Notes: generated by a model not told the origin, from the letters alone. A stretch of 64,000 nucleotides of DNA from Thioclava sp. GXIMD2076 (GCF_037949795.1 NZ_CP149932.1:1725001-1789000); one strand, 5' to 3'; numbered from the stretch's first letter, positions 44,519 through 58,251 are shown. Made by a program: numbers and translations.

Positions 44519-46516
44519 ATGGCAGACCTCAGAAAGATCAATATCGACGGCACCGATTACGAGGTGGATGGCGGCCTGACACTTCTACAGGCCTGCGAGG
44601 AAGCAGGCATCGAAGTGCCGCGGTTCTGTTATCACGAGCGTCTGTCGATTGCCGGTAACTGCCGGATGTGTCTGGTAGAAGTCGTGGGCGGTCCGCCTAA
44701 ACCCACCGCCTCCTGCGCGATGCAGGTGCGTGATTTGCGTCCCGGTCCCGAGGGCCAGCCGCCGGTCATGAAGACCAAATCGCCCATGGTGAAGAAGGCG
44801 CGCGAGGGGGTGATGGAGTTTCTCCTGATCAACCACCCGCTTGACTGCCCGATCTGCGATCAGGGCGGCGAATGCGACCTGCAGGATCAGGCCGTGGCTT
44901 ACGGCGTCGATTTCTCGCGCTACCGCGAGCCCAAACGCGCCGCGACCGAGCTGAACCTCGGGCCGCTTGTCGAAACCCATATGACGCGCTGCATCTCCTG
45001 CACCCGGTGTGTGCGCTTCACGACCGAGGTCGCGGGCATTTCCCAGATGGGCCAGACCGGTCGTGGCGAGGATAGCGAGATTTCCTCCTATCTCGATCAG
45101 ACGCTCGACAGCAATCTTCAGGGCAATATCGTCGATCTCTGCCCCGTGGGCGCGCTGGTTTCGAAGCCCTATGCCTTTACCGCCCGTCCGTGGGAGTTGA
45201 CCAAGACCGAGTCCATCGACGTGATGGATGCGCTTGGCTCGAACATCCGCGTGGATACCAAGGGCCGTCAGGTCATGCGTATCCTGCCGCGTAACAACGA
45301 CGCGGTGAACGAGGAATGGCTGGGCGATAAATCGCGCTATGTCTGGGACGGTCTGAAACGCCAGCGTCTGGACAAACCCTATATCCGTAAAGACGGCAAG
45401 CTGACCCCTGTAAGCTGGGGCGAGGCCCTTTCGGCGGCGGCCGAGGCGATCAGGGGCAAGAAAGTTGCCGGTCTGGTCGGTGATCTGGCCTCGACGGAAG
45501 CCGCTTTCTCGCTGAAACAGCTGATCGAGGCGCAAGGTGGCCGCGTGGAATGCCGCACCGATGGTGCGCGTCTGCCCGTGGGCAACCGCTCGGCCTATAT
45601 CGGCAATGCCGCGATTGCCGATATCGATAGCGCCAAGGACATCGTGATCCTCGGGTCCAATCCGCGTATCGAGGCGCCGGTGCTCAATGCCCGAATCCGC
45701 AAGGCCTGGCTGAACGGCGCGAAGATCAGGGTGATCGGCGAAGCGTCGGATCTGACCTATGATTATACGCATCTGGGCACCGACCGTGCCGCGCTGGCCG
45801 AGTTGTCGGTGGGCGAGGGCGCGCTGGTGATCGTGGGGCAGGGTGCCGTGAACGAGGCCGATGGCGAGGCGGTGATCGCCGCTGTCATGGCCACCGGTGC
45901 GAAGATGCTGGTGTTGCACACGGCGGCTGGTCGCGTGGGCGCAATGGATGTGGGTGCGGTCACGGAAGGCGGTCTGCCGGTCGCGATCGAGGGCGCCGAG
46001 GTGATCTATAACCTCGGGGCCGACGAGATCGAGATCGCGCCGCGTTCCGAGGGTGGCCCGCTGGTCATCTATCAGGGCAGCCATGGCGACCGTGGCGCCA
46101 ACCGCGCCGATATCATCCTGCCCTCGGCCTGCTATACCGAGGAAAACGGTCTCTTCGTGAATACCGAAGGCCGTCCGCAGCTTGCCTTCCGCGCCGCTTA
46201 CCCGCCGGGTGAGGCGAAGGAGAACTGGGCGATCCTGCGTGCGCTTTCGGCCGAGCTGAACGCCAAGCAGGAGTGGGACACGTTGGCCGGTCTGCGTCGT
46301 GCGATGGTGGCGGCTGTGCCGCATCTGGCGCGCGTCGATGAGGTTGTCGAAAGCGACTGGACGGCCCTCGAGATCCGCGACATGGGTAAGGCGACCTTCC
46401 GTCCGGCCTTCCGCGACTACTATCTGACCAATCCGATTGCTCGGGCCTCTGTGCTGATGGCGGAACTGTCCGCCAATGCCAAAGCCCGCGCAACCGCCCC
46501 CGTGGCTGCTGAATAA
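44519..46516 (+). CDS. nuoG: NADH-quinone oxidoreductase subunit G
   Basis: A 665-residue subunit of the peripheral arm. The N-terminal [2Fe-2S] domain has CRMCLVEV, the His-containing [19 protein letters not shown] binds N5, and [10 protein letters not shown] plus [11 protein letters not shown] bind N4. A molybdopterin-oxidoreductase-like domain without the Mo cofactor follows to the C-terminus. The start is ATG at 44519. It precedes a second small lipoprotein gene. Confidence 0.96.
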   Translation: MADLRKINIDGTDYEVDGGLTLLQACEEAGIEVPRFCYHERLSIAGNCRMCLVEVVGGPPKPTASCAMQVRDLRPGPEGQPPVMKTKSPMVKKAREGVMEFLLINHPLDCPICDQGGECDLQDQAVAYGVDFSRYREPKRAATELNLGPLVETHMTRCISCTRCVRFTTEVAGISQMGQTGRGEDSEISSYLDQTLDSNLQGNIVDLCPVGALVSKPYAFTARPWELTKTESIDVMDALGSNIRVDTKGRQVMRILPRNNDAVNEEWLGDKSRYVWDGLKRQRLDKPYIRKDGKLTPVSWGEALSAAAEAIRGKKVAGLVGDLASTEAAFSLKQLIEAQGGRVECRTDGARLPVGNRSAYIGNAAIADIDSAKDIVILGSNPRIEAPVLNARIRKAWLNGAKIRVIGEASDLTYDYTHLGTDRAALAELSVGEGALVIVGQGAVNEADGEAVIAAVMATGAKMLVLHTAAGRVGAMDVGAVTEGGLPVAIEGAEVIYNLGADEIEIAPRSEGGPLVIYQGSHGDRGANRADIILPSACYTEENGLFVNTEGRPQLAFRAAYPPGEAKENWAILRALSAELNAKQEWDTLAGLRRAMVAAVPHLARVDEVVESDWTALEIRDMGKATFRPAFRDYYLTNPIARASVLMAELSANAKARATAPVAAE

Positions 46517-46528
46517 GGACACCGAGTG

Positions 46529-46930
46529 ATGCGCTCCAACCTGTGCCAGATCGCGCTTATGACAACCGGCCTTATGGTCGGGCTGTCGGGCTGCGCCTCT
46601 GCACGGGCGGCGTTCAAACCAGTGGATTATCAGCCGGTCGAGACGCGGCTTTTGCAAGATGATCTTGTAGAATTTCGCGTGGCGGTGGGTGGCAAGGGCG
46701 CAACCCCAGAGGTTGCGACGGAATTCGCGGCCTGCGCTGCGGCACAATATTCCCTGATCAGGGGCTTCGGCTTTGCGCGGCATATCCGCACGAGCCTTGA
46801 TGATAGCGACGGTCTCTGGCGGGCAGATGCCGTTTACACAATTTCACCCGCATTGCCGCGGGGACTGCGTACCATCGATGCCGAAGTCACGGTCTCCGAT
46901 TGCGCGGATCGCGGCATCCCGACGGTTTAA
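46529..46930 (+). CDS. Small predicted lipoprotein between nuoG and nuoH
   Basis: 133 residues with a lipoprotein signal (LMVGLSGC, Cys at about 22). The mature domain of 110 residues ([44 protein letters not shown]) looks like a compact alpha/beta fold with Cys residues at CAAAQ and SDCADRG. I use the ATG at 46529, nine bases after AAGGA; a GTG at 46526 is next to it. The function is unknown. It is the second lipoprotein gene in this operon. Confidence 0.75.
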   Translation: MRSNLCQIALMTTGLMVGLSGCASARAAFKPVDYQPVETRLLQDDLVEFRVAVGGKGATPEVATEFAACAAAQYSLIRGFGFARHIRTSLDDSDGLWRADAVYTISPALPRGLRTIDAEVTVSDCADRGIPTV

Positions 46931-46953
46931 GAGAAGGCGATCTGAGGAACACC

Positions 46954-48484
<1,531 letters not shown>

Positions 48485-48490
48485 GGTGCC

Positions 48491-48913
48491 ATGACGCAGG
48501 ATTTCACCAAACTTTTCCAGACGATGATGGAGCAGGGGGCCGAGATGGCCCGCCGCTTCAATCCCGCATTGGAGAGCTTCAATCCTGCGGCTTTCGATAG
48601 CTATTTCCCCACCATGTCGCGCGACATGATGGAGATGTGGTTTGGCAATACATTCAATCGCGATGGTCTGGATGCGAAGACGCGTCTTCTGCTGACCCTC
48701 GCGGCACTGACCGCCATGGGCGCGCAGGCCGACGGCCAGATCCGGCTGACGATCCGCCACGCTATGGAAGCCGGTGCAACACAGCGGGAGATCGCCGAGA
48801 CGATCTTCCAGATGAGCATGTTTGGCGGGGTGCCCGCCATGAGCCGTGCCTTCGAGATCGCCAAGGCGGTCTTTGCGGAGCAGGCAGAAGAATCTGCGGG
48901 AGATGACGCATGA
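48491..48913 (+). CDS. Carboxymuconolactone-decarboxylase-family protein
   Basis: 140 residues of the CMD/AhpD-like all-helical fold, closest to the PcaC branch: [62 protein letters not shown] in pattern. It has no Cys at all, so it cannot be an AhpD-type CxxC peroxidase. It lies between nuoI and nuoJ, with a four-base overlap (ATGA) with nuoJ. I know of no defined role in complex I. Confidence 0.8.
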   Translation: MTQDFTKLFQTMMEQGAEMARRFNPALESFNPAAFDSYFPTMSRDMMEMWFGNTFNRDGLDAKTRLLLTLAALTAMGAQADGQIRLTIRHAMEAGATQREIAETIFQMSMFGGVPAMSRAFEIAKAVFAEQAEESAGDDA

Positions 48914-49512
48914 TGGTATTTTCGTTTTATCTCTTCGCCATCCTCGTGGTGGTGTCGGGGTTGATGGTTGTGCTGGCGCGCAACCCCGTGCACTCGGTGC
49001 TCTGGCTGATCCTGGCCTTCTTCTCGGCGGCGGGGCTGTTCATCCTGATGGGCGCTGAATTCGTCGCGATGCTGATGGTCATCGTCTATGTCGGCGCGGT
49101 CGCGGTGCTGTTCCTCTTCGTGGTGATGATGCTCGATGTGGACTTCACGGCGCTCAAGAGCGGGATGGTCAAATATCTGCCCATCGCCGTGCTGATCGGG
49201 ATCGTGATCCTCGTGCAGCTGGGCTGGGCGATCGGGACGTGGAAGATGGCCGATGGCGCAACCAGCCTGCGGGCCGCCGTGGCGCCCGAGGGAGTGGATA
49301 ACACCCGTGCGCTCGGTCTGATCCTCTATGACCAGTATCTCTATCTCTTCGAGGCCTCGAGCCTTGTGCTTCTGGTCGCGATGATCGGGGCGATCATGCT
49401 GACCATGCGCCACCGTGTGGATATCAAGCGTCAGGATCCGATGATGCAGATGCAGCGCGACCCGAAAGAGCAGCTGAAGCTGATCGATGTGAAGCCGGGG
49501 CAGGGGCTCTAA
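48910..49512 (+). CDS. nuoJ: NADH-quinone oxidoreductase subunit J
   Basis: A 200-residue membrane subunit with five helices; the core is [29 protein letters not shown] with the pi-bulge helix region. The start ATG overlaps the stop of the CMD-family gene. A 104-base gap, long for this operon, separates it from nuoK. Confidence 0.95.
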   Translation: MMVFSFYLFAILVVVSGLMVVLARNPVHSVLWLILAFFSAAGLFILMGAEFVAMLMVIVYVGAVAVLFLFVVMMLDVDFTALKSGMVKYLPIAVLIGIVILVQLGWAIGTWKMADGATSLRAAVAPEGVDNTRALGLILYDQYLYLFEASSLVLLVAMIGAIMLTMRHRVDIKRQDPMMQMQRDPKEQLKLIDVKPGQGL

Positions 49513-49569
49513 GCCTGTCGCGATAAAAATTGGGTGCGGGACAACTCGCGCCCCAAAGAATTCGGCAGG

Positions 49570-49922
<353 letters not shown>

Positions 49923-49925
49923 GCG

Positions 49926-52040
49926 ATGCCGACGATCATTCTGTTCGCGCCGCTCTTGGGCGCGCTTATCGCGGGCTTTGGCTGGCGGATCATCACCGAG
50001 AAGGGGGCGATGTATGTCTCCTCCGCGCTTCTGGTGCTGGCGGCCTTTCTCAGCTGGGTGGTGTTCCTGTCCTTCGATGGTCCGACCCAGCATATCGAGC
50101 TGTTCCGCTTCATTGAGTCGGGTGATATCGACAGTTCCTGGGCAATCCGTCTGGACCGTCTGACCACGATCATGCTGGTGGTGATCAACACCGTCTCCGC
50201 ACTCGTCCATGTCTATTCTATCGGCTACATGGCGCATGACGAGAATTTCGGTGAGGGCGAGCAGTATAAAGCGCGCTTCTTCGCCTATCTCTCGCTCTTC
50301 ACCTTCATGATGCTGACGCTGGTCACCGCCGATAACCTGATCCAGATCTTCTTCGGCTGGGAAGGTGTGGGTCTGGCCTCCTATCTGCTGATCGGCTTCT
50401 ATTACAAGCGCCCCTCGGCAGGGGCGGCGGCCATGAAGGCCTTCATCGTCAACCGTGTGGGTGATTTCGGCTTCCTGATCGGGATCTTCGCGCTGTTCTT
50501 CCTGAGCTCGTCGGTCGATTTCGATACGATCTTCCAGATGGTGCCGCAGCTTGCCGAGCGCAGCATCGATTTCTGGGGCTTCTCGGTGAATGCGGTCGAG
50601 CTTTGCGCGATCTTCCTCTTCATCGGTGCGATGGGCAAATCGGCGCAGCTTCTGCTGCACACCTGGTTGCCCGACGCAATGGAAGGCCCGACGCCCGTCT
50701 CCGCGCTGATCCACGCAGCGACCATGGTCACCGCAGGTGTGTTCCTGCTGTGCCGGATGTCGCCGCTCTTCGAGTTCGCGCCCGAGACCAAATCCTTCAT
50801 CGTCTTCCTTGGTGCGACCACGGCCTTCTTCGCCGCGACCGTCGGCCTCGTGCAGAACGACATCAAACGCGTGATCGCCTATTCGACCTGCTCGCAGCTG
50901 GGCTATATGTTCGTGGCCGCTGGTGTGGGGGTCTATCCGGTTGCCATGTTCCACCTGCTGACCCATGCGTTTTTCAAGGCGATGCTGTTCCTCTCTGCAG
51001 GTTCGGTGATCACCGCGATGCATCACGAGCAGGACATGCGCAACTATGGCGGCCTGCGTAAGAAACTGCCGCTGACCTTCTGGGCGATGATGGTGGGCAC
51101 GCTGGCCATTACCGGCGTCGGTATCCCGCTGACCCATATCGGTTTTGCAGGCTTCCTGTCGAAAGACGCGATCGTGGAGAGCGCATGGGCGGGCACCGCA
51201 GGCGGCTATGCCTTCTGGATGCTGGTCATTGCGGCGCTGTTTACCTCCTTCTACTCGTGGCGCCTGATGTTCATGACCTTCTTCGGCACCGCGCGCGGCG
51301 ACAAGCACAAGCATGAGCATGCCCGTGAGAGCAAGCCCGTGATGACCGTGCCGCTGGGCATTCTTGGTCTGGGGGCCGTGCTGGCCGGTATGATCTGGTA
51401 TGGTCCGTTCTTCGGCAACGAAGAGAAAATGGCCAAGTTCTTCAACATGCCGACACATGAAGTGGCCGCTGTCGAAGCTCCCGAAGCTGCCGAAGGGGCT
51501 GGCGCGATTGTGGCGACCGGTGCCGAGGCAACGGAGGCAGGTGACGCCGCCGAGAGCGCGCACGAGATGCCTGCGATGGGTCCGACGGGTGAGGGGGCTG
51601 TGTTCATCGCGCCCGATAACCATGTGATCCACGATGCACATGAGGCCCCTGCCTGGGTGAAGGTCTCGCCCTTCATCGCGATGGTCATCGGCTTTGCCGT
51701 GGCATGGGTGATGTATATCGCGCAGCCCAAGCTTCCGGCGAAAATGGCCTCGACCTTCTATCCGCTCTACAAATTCCTGCTCAACAAGTGGTATTTCGAC
51801 GAGCTTTATGAATACATCTTCCGCCGTCCCGCGGTCGGCCTTGCGCGCTTCTTCTGGAAGAAGATCGACGAGGCCACCATCGACGGTGCCATCAACGGGC
51901 TCGCGTTCAAGGTCATTCCCGCGCTCACCCGTCTCGCTGGCCGGATGCAGTCTGGCTACCTCTTCCACTACGCATTCACCATGGTCATCGGCATCGTGGT
52001 GCTCATGTTCTGGGTCGTTCTGGCCGGAGGGTCGCAGTAA
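49926..52040 (+). CDS. nuoL: NADH-quinone oxidoreductase subunit L
   Basis: A 704-residue antiporter-like subunit with about 15 helices and the long lateral helix near the C-terminus. It has [29 protein letters not shown] and [33 protein letters not shown] soluble Ala/Glu/His-rich insert (about 510-565) precedes the last part. The stop overlaps the nuoM start (TAATG). Confidence 0.96.
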   Translation: MPTIILFAPLLGALIAGFGWRIITEKGAMYVSSALLVLAAFLSWVVFLSFDGPTQHIELFRFIESGDIDSSWAIRLDRLTTIMLVVINTVSALVHVYSIGYMAHDENFGEGEQYKARFFAYLSLFTFMMLTLVTADNLIQIFFGWEGVGLASYLLIGFYYKRPSAGAAAMKAFIVNRVGDFGFLIGIFALFFLSSSVDFDTIFQMVPQLAERSIDFWGFSVNAVELCAIFLFIGAMGKSAQLLLHTWLPDAMEGPTPVSALIHAATMVTAGVFLLCRMSPLFEFAPETKSFIVFLGATTAFFAATVGLVQNDIKRVIAYSTCSQLGYMFVAAGVGVYPVAMFHLLTHAFFKAMLFLSAGSVITAMHHEQDMRNYGGLRKKLPLTFWAMMVGTLAITGVGIPLTHIGFAGFLSKDAIVESAWAGTAGGYAFWMLVIAALFTSFYSWRLMFMTFFGTARGDKHKHEHARESKPVMTVPLGILGLGAVLAGMIWYGPFFGNEEKMAKFFNMPTHEVAAVEAPEAAEGAGAIVATGAEATEAGDAAESAHEMPAMGPTGEGAVFIAPDNHVIHDAHEAPAWVKVSPFIAMVIGFAVAWVMYIAQPKLPAKMASTFYPLYKFLLNKWYFDELYEYIFRRPAVGLARFFWKKIDEATIDGAINGLAFKVIPALTRLAGRMQSGYLFHYAFTMVIGIVVLMFWVVLAGGSQ

Positions 52041-53569
52041 TGCAGAACCTGCTTTCCATCGTCACCTTCATCCCCGCGCTGTCGGCGATCATCCTTGCGG
52101 TGGTCATGCGCGGGGGCACCGAGGCGGCAGACCGTAACGCGAAATGGTTTGCGCTGACCGCCACGCTGGTGACGCTTCTGGCCTCGCTCTTCCTGCTGGC
52201 AGGCTACGACCCCTCCAACCCTGATTTCCAGTTCGTCGAACAGGCGGAATGGATCCTCGGCATGAACTACAAGGTCGGGATCGACGGCATCTCGCTCGTC
52301 TTCGTCATGCTGATCACCATCATGATGCCGATCACCATTCTCTCCGCATGGGTCAATGACCGCCGCGTGAAGGAGTATATGATCGCCTTCCTCGTGCTCG
52401 AGACCTTCATGCTGGGCGTGTTCACCGCGCTCGATATCGTGCTGTTCTACCTCTTCTTCGAGGCCTCGCTGATCCCGATGTTCCTGATCATCGGTGTCTG
52501 GGGCGGGCGTCGCCGCGTCTATGCGACCTTCAAGTTCTTCCTTTATACCTTCGTGGGCTCGGTCTTCATGCTGGTGGGGATCGCGTGGATGTTCGCCATC
52601 ACCGGAACCACCGATATCCCGACCCTGATGACGTATGATTTCTCCTCCGAGGCCTTCTCGGTGCTGGGGATCAACATTCCGGGCGGTGTGCAGACGCTCC
52701 TCTTCCTTGCCTTCTTCGCGTCTTTCGCTGTGAAGATCCCGATGTGGCCGCTCCATACATGGCTGCCCGATGCGCACGTTCAGGCGCCAACGGCCGGTTC
52801 GGTCGACCTTGCAGCGATCCTGCTGAAAATGGGCGGCTACGGCTTCCTGCGCTTCTCGCTGCCGATGTTCCCCGTGGCCGCCGACCTGATGTCCGATTTC
52901 ATCATGTGGCTCTCGGTCATCGCGATCATCTATACCTCGCTCGTGGCGCTGGCGCAGACCGATATGAAAAAGGTCATCGCCTATTCCTCGGTCGCCCATA
53001 TGGGTTTTGTCACGCTCGGTATCTTCTCCTTCAACAAGCAGGGGATCGACGGCGCGGTCTATATCATGCTCAGCCACGGTTTCGTGTCGGGCGCGATGTT
53101 CCTGGGCGTCGGGATCATTTACGAACGCCTGCATACCCGCGAGCTGTCGGCCTTCGGGGGCCTCGTCAAGCGGATGCCGGTCTATGCGCTCTTCTACATG
53201 TTCTTCACGATGGCCAATCTGGGCCTTCCGGGGACGGGGAGCTTCGTGGGTGAGTTCCTCGCCCTGACCGGTGCCTTTAAGGCGCACACCATTGCGGCGA
53301 CGCTGGCGACGCTTGGTGTGATCCTGTCGGCGGCCTATGGCTTGTGGATGTATCGCCGGATCTTCTTCGGAGAGTTGCTGAAGGAAAGCCTGAAAAGCGT
53401 GAAGGATCTCGATGGTCGCGAGATGTGCATGATGATCCCGCTGGTCGCGATCGTGCTGCTGCTCGGTGTCTATCCTGCCTTCCTGACCGATATCATCGGC
53501 CCGACGGTTGCCAATCTGGTCAATAACTACCATGCCGATCTCGCCGCCGCTGGCGTGGCCGTGCAGTAA
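52040..53569 (+). CDS. nuoM: NADH-quinone oxidoreductase subunit M
   Basis: A 509-residue antiporter-like subunit with about 14 helices. It has [18 protein letters not shown], the conserved Lys region [24 protein letters not shown], and [16 protein letters not shown]. The ATG at 52040 overlaps the nuoL stop. nuoN follows after 12 bases. Confidence 0.96.
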   Translation: MQNLLSIVTFIPALSAIILAVVMRGGTEAADRNAKWFALTATLVTLLASLFLLAGYDPSNPDFQFVEQAEWILGMNYKVGIDGISLVFVMLITIMMPITILSAWVNDRRVKEYMIAFLVLETFMLGVFTALDIVLFYLFFEASLIPMFLIIGVWGGRRRVYATFKFFLYTFVGSVFMLVGIAWMFAITGTTDIPTLMTYDFSSEAFSVLGINIPGGVQTLLFLAFFASFAVKIPMWPLHTWLPDAHVQAPTAGSVDLAAILLKMGGYGFLRFSLPMFPVAADLMSDFIMWLSVIAIIYTSLVALAQTDMKKVIAYSSVAHMGFVTLGIFSFNKQGIDGAVYIMLSHGFVSGAMFLGVGIIYERLHTRELSAFGGLVKRMPVYALFYMFFTMANLGLPGTGSFVGEFLALTGAFKAHTIAATLATLGVILSAAYGLWMYRRIFFGELLKESLKSVKDLDGREMCMMIPLVAIVLLLGVYPAFLTDIIGPTVANLVNNYHADLAAAGVAVQ

Positions 53570-53581
53570 GGAGAGCCAACA

Positions 53582-55021
53582 ATGACTTCTACGGATTTCG
53601 CCACGGTGATGCCGGAGTTCCTGCTGTCGCTTTACGCGATGGTGGCTCTGCTGGGTGGTGTCTGGCTTGGCAAGGACAAGGTCGCGGGGTTCATCCTGTG
53701 GCTGACGGTCGCGATCCTTGTGCTCTTCGCGGCGCTGATCGGTCTCAATAATCTCACGAATGTGGCCTTTGACGGGCTTTTCATCGAGGACAACTTCTCG
53801 CGCTTCGCGAAGGTGCTGATCCTGCTCTCGGCGGCGGCTGTGCTGGCAATGGGTGTGGATTATCAGGAACGTCGCGGGTTGATGCGGTTCGAATATCCCA
53901 TCCTCATCACGCTGGCCGTGGTGGGTATGATGATGATGGTCTCGGCGGGCAACCTGATGTCGCTCTATATCGGGCTCGAGCTGCAATCGCTCTCGCTCTA
54001 TGTGGTAGCGGCACTGCGTCGCGACAGCACCCGTTCCTCGGAAGCCGGTCTGAAATACTTCGTCCTCGGTGCGCTCTCCTCGGGGATCATGCTCTACGGT
54101 GCCTCGCTCACCTATGGCTTCGCCGGCACGACCGATTTCGCCGGTATCCTGTCGGTGGTCAAAGAGGGGCAGATCCCCGTGGGCGTGCTCTTCGGCCTTG
54201 TCTTCATGATGATCGGGCTGGCCTTCAAGGTCTCCGCCGTGCCGTTCCATATGTGGACGCCGGATGTCTATGAGGGCTCGCCCTCCTCGATCACCGCCTT
54301 CTTTGCCACCGCACCCAAAGTGGCGGCAATGGCACTGTTTGCGCGGCTGCTGTTTGACGCCTTCGGTGGTGTGACCGATCAATGGGGCCAGGTCGTGGCA
54401 CTCCTGTCGGTGGCCTCGATCCTCCTGGGGTCGATCGGCGCGATCGGGCAGACCAATATCAAACGTCTGATGGCCTATTCCTCGATCACCCATATGGGCT
54501 TCGCGCTTCTAGGACTGATGGCTGGCACCGAACAGGGTGTGGCGGCGATGCTGATTTACATGGCGGTCTATGTCGCGATGAATATCGGTATGTTCTCCTT
54601 CATCCTGTCGATGGAGCGCGACGGCCAGCCGGTCACCGATATCAAGGCGCTCAGCATGCTGGCGCGCCGTGGTCCGATGCGGGCATGGGCGCTGCTGATC
54701 CTGCTGTTTGCGCTGGCCGGTGTGCCGCCGATGATGGGCTTCTGGGCCAAGTTCTCGGTGCTGGTCGCGGCAGTTGAGGCGGGCTATGTCTGGCCCGCGG
54801 TCTTCGCCGTAATCGGCTCGGCAATTGCCGCCTTCTATTACCTGCGCATCGTCTACTACATGTATTTCGGTGACGAGGAAGAGCTGGGCATCGACAAACG
54901 CATCGCCACGCCGCAGCGTGTCCTTCTGATCGGGTCCGGCATCATCATGGTCGCCGGTTCGATCAACCTCTTCGGTATCGAGGGTGTCGCACAGGCGGCA
55001 GCAGCAGCACTTGTCAATTGA
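53582..55021 (+). CDS. nuoN: NADH-quinone oxidoreductase subunit N
   Basis: A 479-residue antiporter-like subunit, the last of the complex I genes. It has [18 protein letters not shown], the segment [37 protein letters not shown] and [24 protein letters not shown] precedes the ATG. Its end overlaps the probable start of birA, so birA, coaX and rnj may ride on the nuo transcript. Confidence 0.96.
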   Translation: MTSTDFATVMPEFLLSLYAMVALLGGVWLGKDKVAGFILWLTVAILVLFAALIGLNNLTNVAFDGLFIEDNFSRFAKVLILLSAAAVLAMGVDYQERRGLMRFEYPILITLAVVGMMMMVSAGNLMSLYIGLELQSLSLYVVAALRRDSTRSSEAGLKYFVLGALSSGIMLYGASLTYGFAGTTDFAGILSVVKEGQIPVGVLFGLVFMMIGLAFKVSAVPFHMWTPDVYEGSPSSITAFFATAPKVAAMALFARLLFDAFGGVTDQWGQVVALLSVASILLGSIGAIGQTNIKRLMAYSSITHMGFALLGLMAGTEQGVAAMLIYMAVYVAMNIGMFSFILSMERDGQPVTDIKALSMLARRGPMRAWALLILLFALAGVPPMMGFWAKFSVLVAAVEAGYVWPAVFAVIGSAIAAFYYLRIVYYMYFGDEEELGIDKRIATPQRVLLIGSGIIMVAGSINLFGIEGVAQAAAAALVN

Positions 55022-55769
55022 TCTACCCCAATGGCCCGAGGCAGTGGCGCGTAAGGTGCTGCCCCGGGTCGATAGTACGATGGCCGAGGCGGCCAGAATG
55101 GCTCCGCAGCAAGCGGGGCCTATCTGGATTCTGGCGCATGAGCAGACTGCAGGTCACGGGCGGCGCGGACGTGCATGGGTGCAGCCCTCGGGGAATTTCT
55201 CCGCGAGCTATCTGTTCCGGCCCCGCATGGAGCCCGCCCGGGCGGCGCTCTATTCCTTTGTCGCGGCGCTGGCGCTCGACAAGGCGCTCGGCCAGATCTG
55301 TGGGCCTCAGGCGCAACTGGCGATCAAATGGCCCAATGACGTGCTTCTGAACGGTGGCAAGGTGTCGGGCATCCTGCTCGAGACCATCGGACAGGGGCCG
55401 GAGGCATGGCTCTGTATCGGCATCGGGGTCAATCTGGCGCAGGCGCCCGAGGCGGGGCTCGTGGAAGCGGGCGCCGTGGCGCCGGTAAGCGTGGCGCAGG
55501 CCTTGGGATATGCGCCGACGCCGGACGAGTTTCTGGCCTATCTGGCACCCGCATTCGACCGCTTTGCCACAGATTACCAGACCTATGGTTTTGCGCCGAT
55601 CCGCACGGCCTGGCTGGCACGTGCCGCGCGTATCGGCCAGCCTATCCGCGCGCGGACGGGCACCCAGAGCCATGACGGCATTTTTGAAACCATCGACGAG
55701 AGCGGTGCGATGATCCTGAACCGTCCCGAGGGACGGCTGGCAATCTCTGCCGCTGATATCTTTTTCTGA
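55011..55769 (+). CDS. birA: Biotin--[acetyl-CoA-carboxylase] ligase
   Basis: A biotin protein ligase of about 252 residues without an N-terminal DNA-binding domain, so it should not be a repressor. It has [28 protein letters not shown] (the biotinyl-AMP loop), [20 protein letters not shown] and IGIGVNLAQ. No ATG suits the N-terminus. I use TTG at 55011, overlapping nuoN; a GTG at 54984 in frame is the other choice. It loads biotin on carboxylase carrier proteins. Confidence 0.88.
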   Translation: MSIDLPQWPEAVARKVLPRVDSTMAEAARMAPQQAGPIWILAHEQTAGHGRRGRAWVQPSGNFSASYLFRPRMEPARAALYSFVAALALDKALGQICGPQAQLAIKWPNDVLLNGGKVSGILLETIGQGPEAWLCIGIGVNLAQAPEAGLVEAGAVAPVSVAQALGYAPTPDEFLAYLAPAFDRFATDYQTYGFAPIRTAWLARAARIGQPIRARTGTQSHDGIFETIDESGAMILNRPEGRLAISAADIFF

Positions 55770-55781
55770 AAGGGGGGCGCG

Positions 55782-56561
55782 ATGCTTCTCTGTATCGATT
55801 GCGGGAACACCAATACGGTCTTCTCCATCTGGAACGGTTCCGAGTTTCTGAGCACCTGGCGCATCGAGACCAATCACAAACGCACGGCCGATGAATATTA
55901 TGTCTGGCTGACCTCGCTGATGATGCTGCACGATATGAAGGTGCGGATAGGGGCGGTGGTGATTTCCTCGACTGTGCCGCGTGTGGTGTTCAACCTGAGG
56001 GTTCTGGCCAACCGCTATTTCGACTGCCGGCCGCTGGTGGTGGGTAAGCCCGAATGCCAGCTCCCTGTGGCGCCGCGTGTCGATATCGGCACCACTGTTG
56101 GTCCGGACCGGCTGGTGAATACGGTGGCAGGTTTCGACCGGCATGGCGGTGATCTGATCGTCGTCGATTTCGGTACGGCAACTACCTTCGATGTGGTGGC
56201 GCCCGACGGGGCCTATATCGGCGGTGTCATTGCTCCGGGCGTCAATCTGTCGCTGGAGGCGCTGCATGCCTCGGCGGCGGCCCTGCCGCATGTGGATGTC
56301 ACCATGCCGGAGAAGGCTGTGGGCACAAATACCGTCGCCTGTATTCAATCCGGCGTCTTTTGGGGCTATATCGGTCTTGTCGAAGGCATTGTGCGCCAGA
56401 TCAGGCTGGAACGTGCGCGCCCGATGAAGGTGATCGCCACCGGCGGGCTTGCAGAACTTTTCGAGCAAGGGTTTGATCTCTTTGACAGTGTCGAGTACGA
56501 CCTAACCATCCATGGTCTGCGATTGATCCATGATTATAACAAGGGGCTGGCAAGCGCATGA
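55782..56561 (+). CDS. coaX: Type III pantothenate kinase
   Basis: A 259-residue ASKHA-fold kinase making phosphopantothenate, the first step of CoA synthesis. It has the phosphate loop CIDCGNTNTVFSIW, TVGPDRLVN, and IVVDFGTATTFDVVAPDG, all typical of CoaX and unlike CoaA. AAAGGGGGG lies upstream of the ATG. Its stop overlaps the rnj start (ATGA). Confidence 0.95.
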   Translation: MLLCIDCGNTNTVFSIWNGSEFLSTWRIETNHKRTADEYYVWLTSLMMLHDMKVRIGAVVISSTVPRVVFNLRVLANRYFDCRPLVVGKPECQLPVAPRVDIGTTVGPDRLVNTVAGFDRHGGDLIVVDFGTATTFDVVAPDGAYIGGVIAPGVNLSLEALHASAAALPHVDVTMPEKAVGTNTVACIQSGVFWGYIGLVEGIVRQIRLERARPMKVIATGGLAELFEQGFDLFDSVEYDLTIHGLRLIHDYNKGLASA

Positions 56562-58231
56562 GCGACAGGCTGATCTATCTCCCGCTAGGCGGGGCAGGCG
56601 AAATCGGGATGAATGCCTATGTCTATGGGTATGGTCCCGAAGGGTCCGAACGGCTGATCGTCGTCGATCTGGGCGTGACATTTCCGGATATGGACGGATC
56701 GCCGGGTGTCGATCTGATCATGGCCGATGCGGCATGGCTGGAACAGAATGCCGAGCGCATCGAGGCGATCTTCATTACCCACGCGCATGAGGACCATATC
56801 GGGGCGCTGCCCTTCCTGTGGCCCAAATTGCGCAAACCGGTTTATGCGCGTGCCTTTACGGCGAGCCTTGGCCAGCAGAAGCTGAACGAGAACGGCGTGA
56901 ACACGCAGATCAACGTGGTCGAGCCGCGTCCGCAGGTGATCGAGGCGGGTCCGTTCAAGGTGCAATTCGCGCCGATCTCGCATTCGATCCCCGAAAGCTC
57001 GGCGCTGATCATCGACACGCCCGAAGGCCGGATCGTCCACTCGGGGGATTTCAAGCTCGACGCAAATCCGATCGTCGGCGAACCCTTCGACGTGCAGATG
57101 TGGCACGAGATCGCGCAGGAAACGGGCGGCATCAAGGTGTTGACCTGCGATTCCACCAATATCTTCAGCCATCTGCCGGGCAAGTCGGAGGCGACTCTGA
57201 TCGAGCCGCTGACGAAGCTCATCCAGATGCAGGATGGCATGATCGTCGCGACCACCTTCGCCTCGAACGTCGCTCGGTTGAAAACGCTGGCCGATGCGGG
57301 GGTCGCGGCGGGCCGGTCGATCTGCCTGCTCGGCCGTTCGATGAAACGGATGGTTCAGACCGCCAAGGAAACCGGCGTGCTGAAGGATTTCCCTTCCGTG
57401 GTGCAACCCGAAGAGGCCGCCGACATCCCGCGCGAAAACCTGATGCTGATCGTGACCGGCTCGCAGGGCGAGCGGCGCGCGGCCTCGGCGGCGCTGTCGC
57501 GCGGTAAATATCTTGGTCTCGAGATGAAAGAGGGCGATGCGTTCCTCTTCTCCTCGAAAACCATTCCCGGCAACGAGATCGGCGTGATCAAGATCATGAA
57601 TGCCTTCTCCGAGATGGGGGTTGAGGTGATCGGTGATCGCGGCGGGCTCTATCACGTTTCGGGCCATGCCAACCGTCCCGATCTGGAGGCGGTGCATGAT
57701 CTGCTCAAGCCCAAGACCCTGATCCCGATGCATGGCGAGCACCGTCATCTGCGCGAGCATATGAAACTGGCGCAGTCCAAAGGTATCGCCTCGGAAATCG
57801 CAACCAACGGGACCATGCTTGATCTGACCGGCGACCAGCCGAAGGTCGTGGAATATATCGAGACGGGCCGTCTCTATCTGGATGGCACCGTGCTGATCGG
57901 CGCGCTGGACGGTGTGGTGCGCGAGCGTATCCGCATGGCACTGAACGGCCATATCATGGTGAATGTGATCATCGACGAAGACGGGGCGCCATTGGGCGAT
58001 CCGTGGGTCGAGACGATGGGCCTGCCGGTCAAGGGCCGTTCTGGCATCGCGCTCGAGGAGGTTCTCGAACAGGAACTCTCCGAGGCACTCGATCGCGCAC
58101 CGGGCAAGGTGATGAAGGATGACGACAAGATCGAGGATGTGCTGCGCCGCCAGGCCCGCACCTGCTCGCTCGAGGAGATCGGCAAGAAGCCGGAAGTGAC
58201 CGTCGTCGTCTCGCGTCTGATGGACGAATAA
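56558..58231 (+). CDS. rnj: Ribonuclease J
   Basis: A 557-residue metallo-beta-lactamase/beta-CASP ribonuclease with 5' exo- and endonuclease action in RNA turnover and rRNA maturation. The zinc motif is HAHEDHIG (from H75), followed by SHSIPESS, HSGDFKLD, the beta-CASP part CLLGRSMKRM, and PMHGEHRHL. The family is common in alphaproteobacteria along with RNase E. A strong terminator follows at 58252, and a DEAD-box helicase gene converges from the other side. Confidence 0.95.
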   Translation: MSDRLIYLPLGGAGEIGMNAYVYGYGPEGSERLIVVDLGVTFPDMDGSPGVDLIMADAAWLEQNAERIEAIFITHAHEDHIGALPFLWPKLRKPVYARAFTASLGQQKLNENGVNTQINVVEPRPQVIEAGPFKVQFAPISHSIPESSALIIDTPEGRIVHSGDFKLDANPIVGEPFDVQMWHEIAQETGGIKVLTCDSTNIFSHLPGKSEATLIEPLTKLIQMQDGMIVATTFASNVARLKTLADAGVAAGRSICLLGRSMKRMVQTAKETGVLKDFPSVVQPEEAADIPRENLMLIVTGSQGERRAASAALSRGKYLGLEMKEGDAFLFSSKTIPGNEIGVIKIMNAFSEMGVEVIGDRGGLYHVSGHANRPDLEAVHDLLKPKTLIPMHGEHRHLREHMKLAQSKGIASEIATNGTMLDLTGDQPKVVEYIETGRLYLDGTVLIGALDGVVRERIRMALNGHIMVNVIIDEDGAPLGDPWVETMGLPVKGRSGIALEEVLEQELSEALDRAPGKVMKDDDKIEDVLRRQARTCSLEEIGKKPEVTVVVSRLMDE

Positions 58232-58251
58232 GCATCCAATACCTGCAATTG

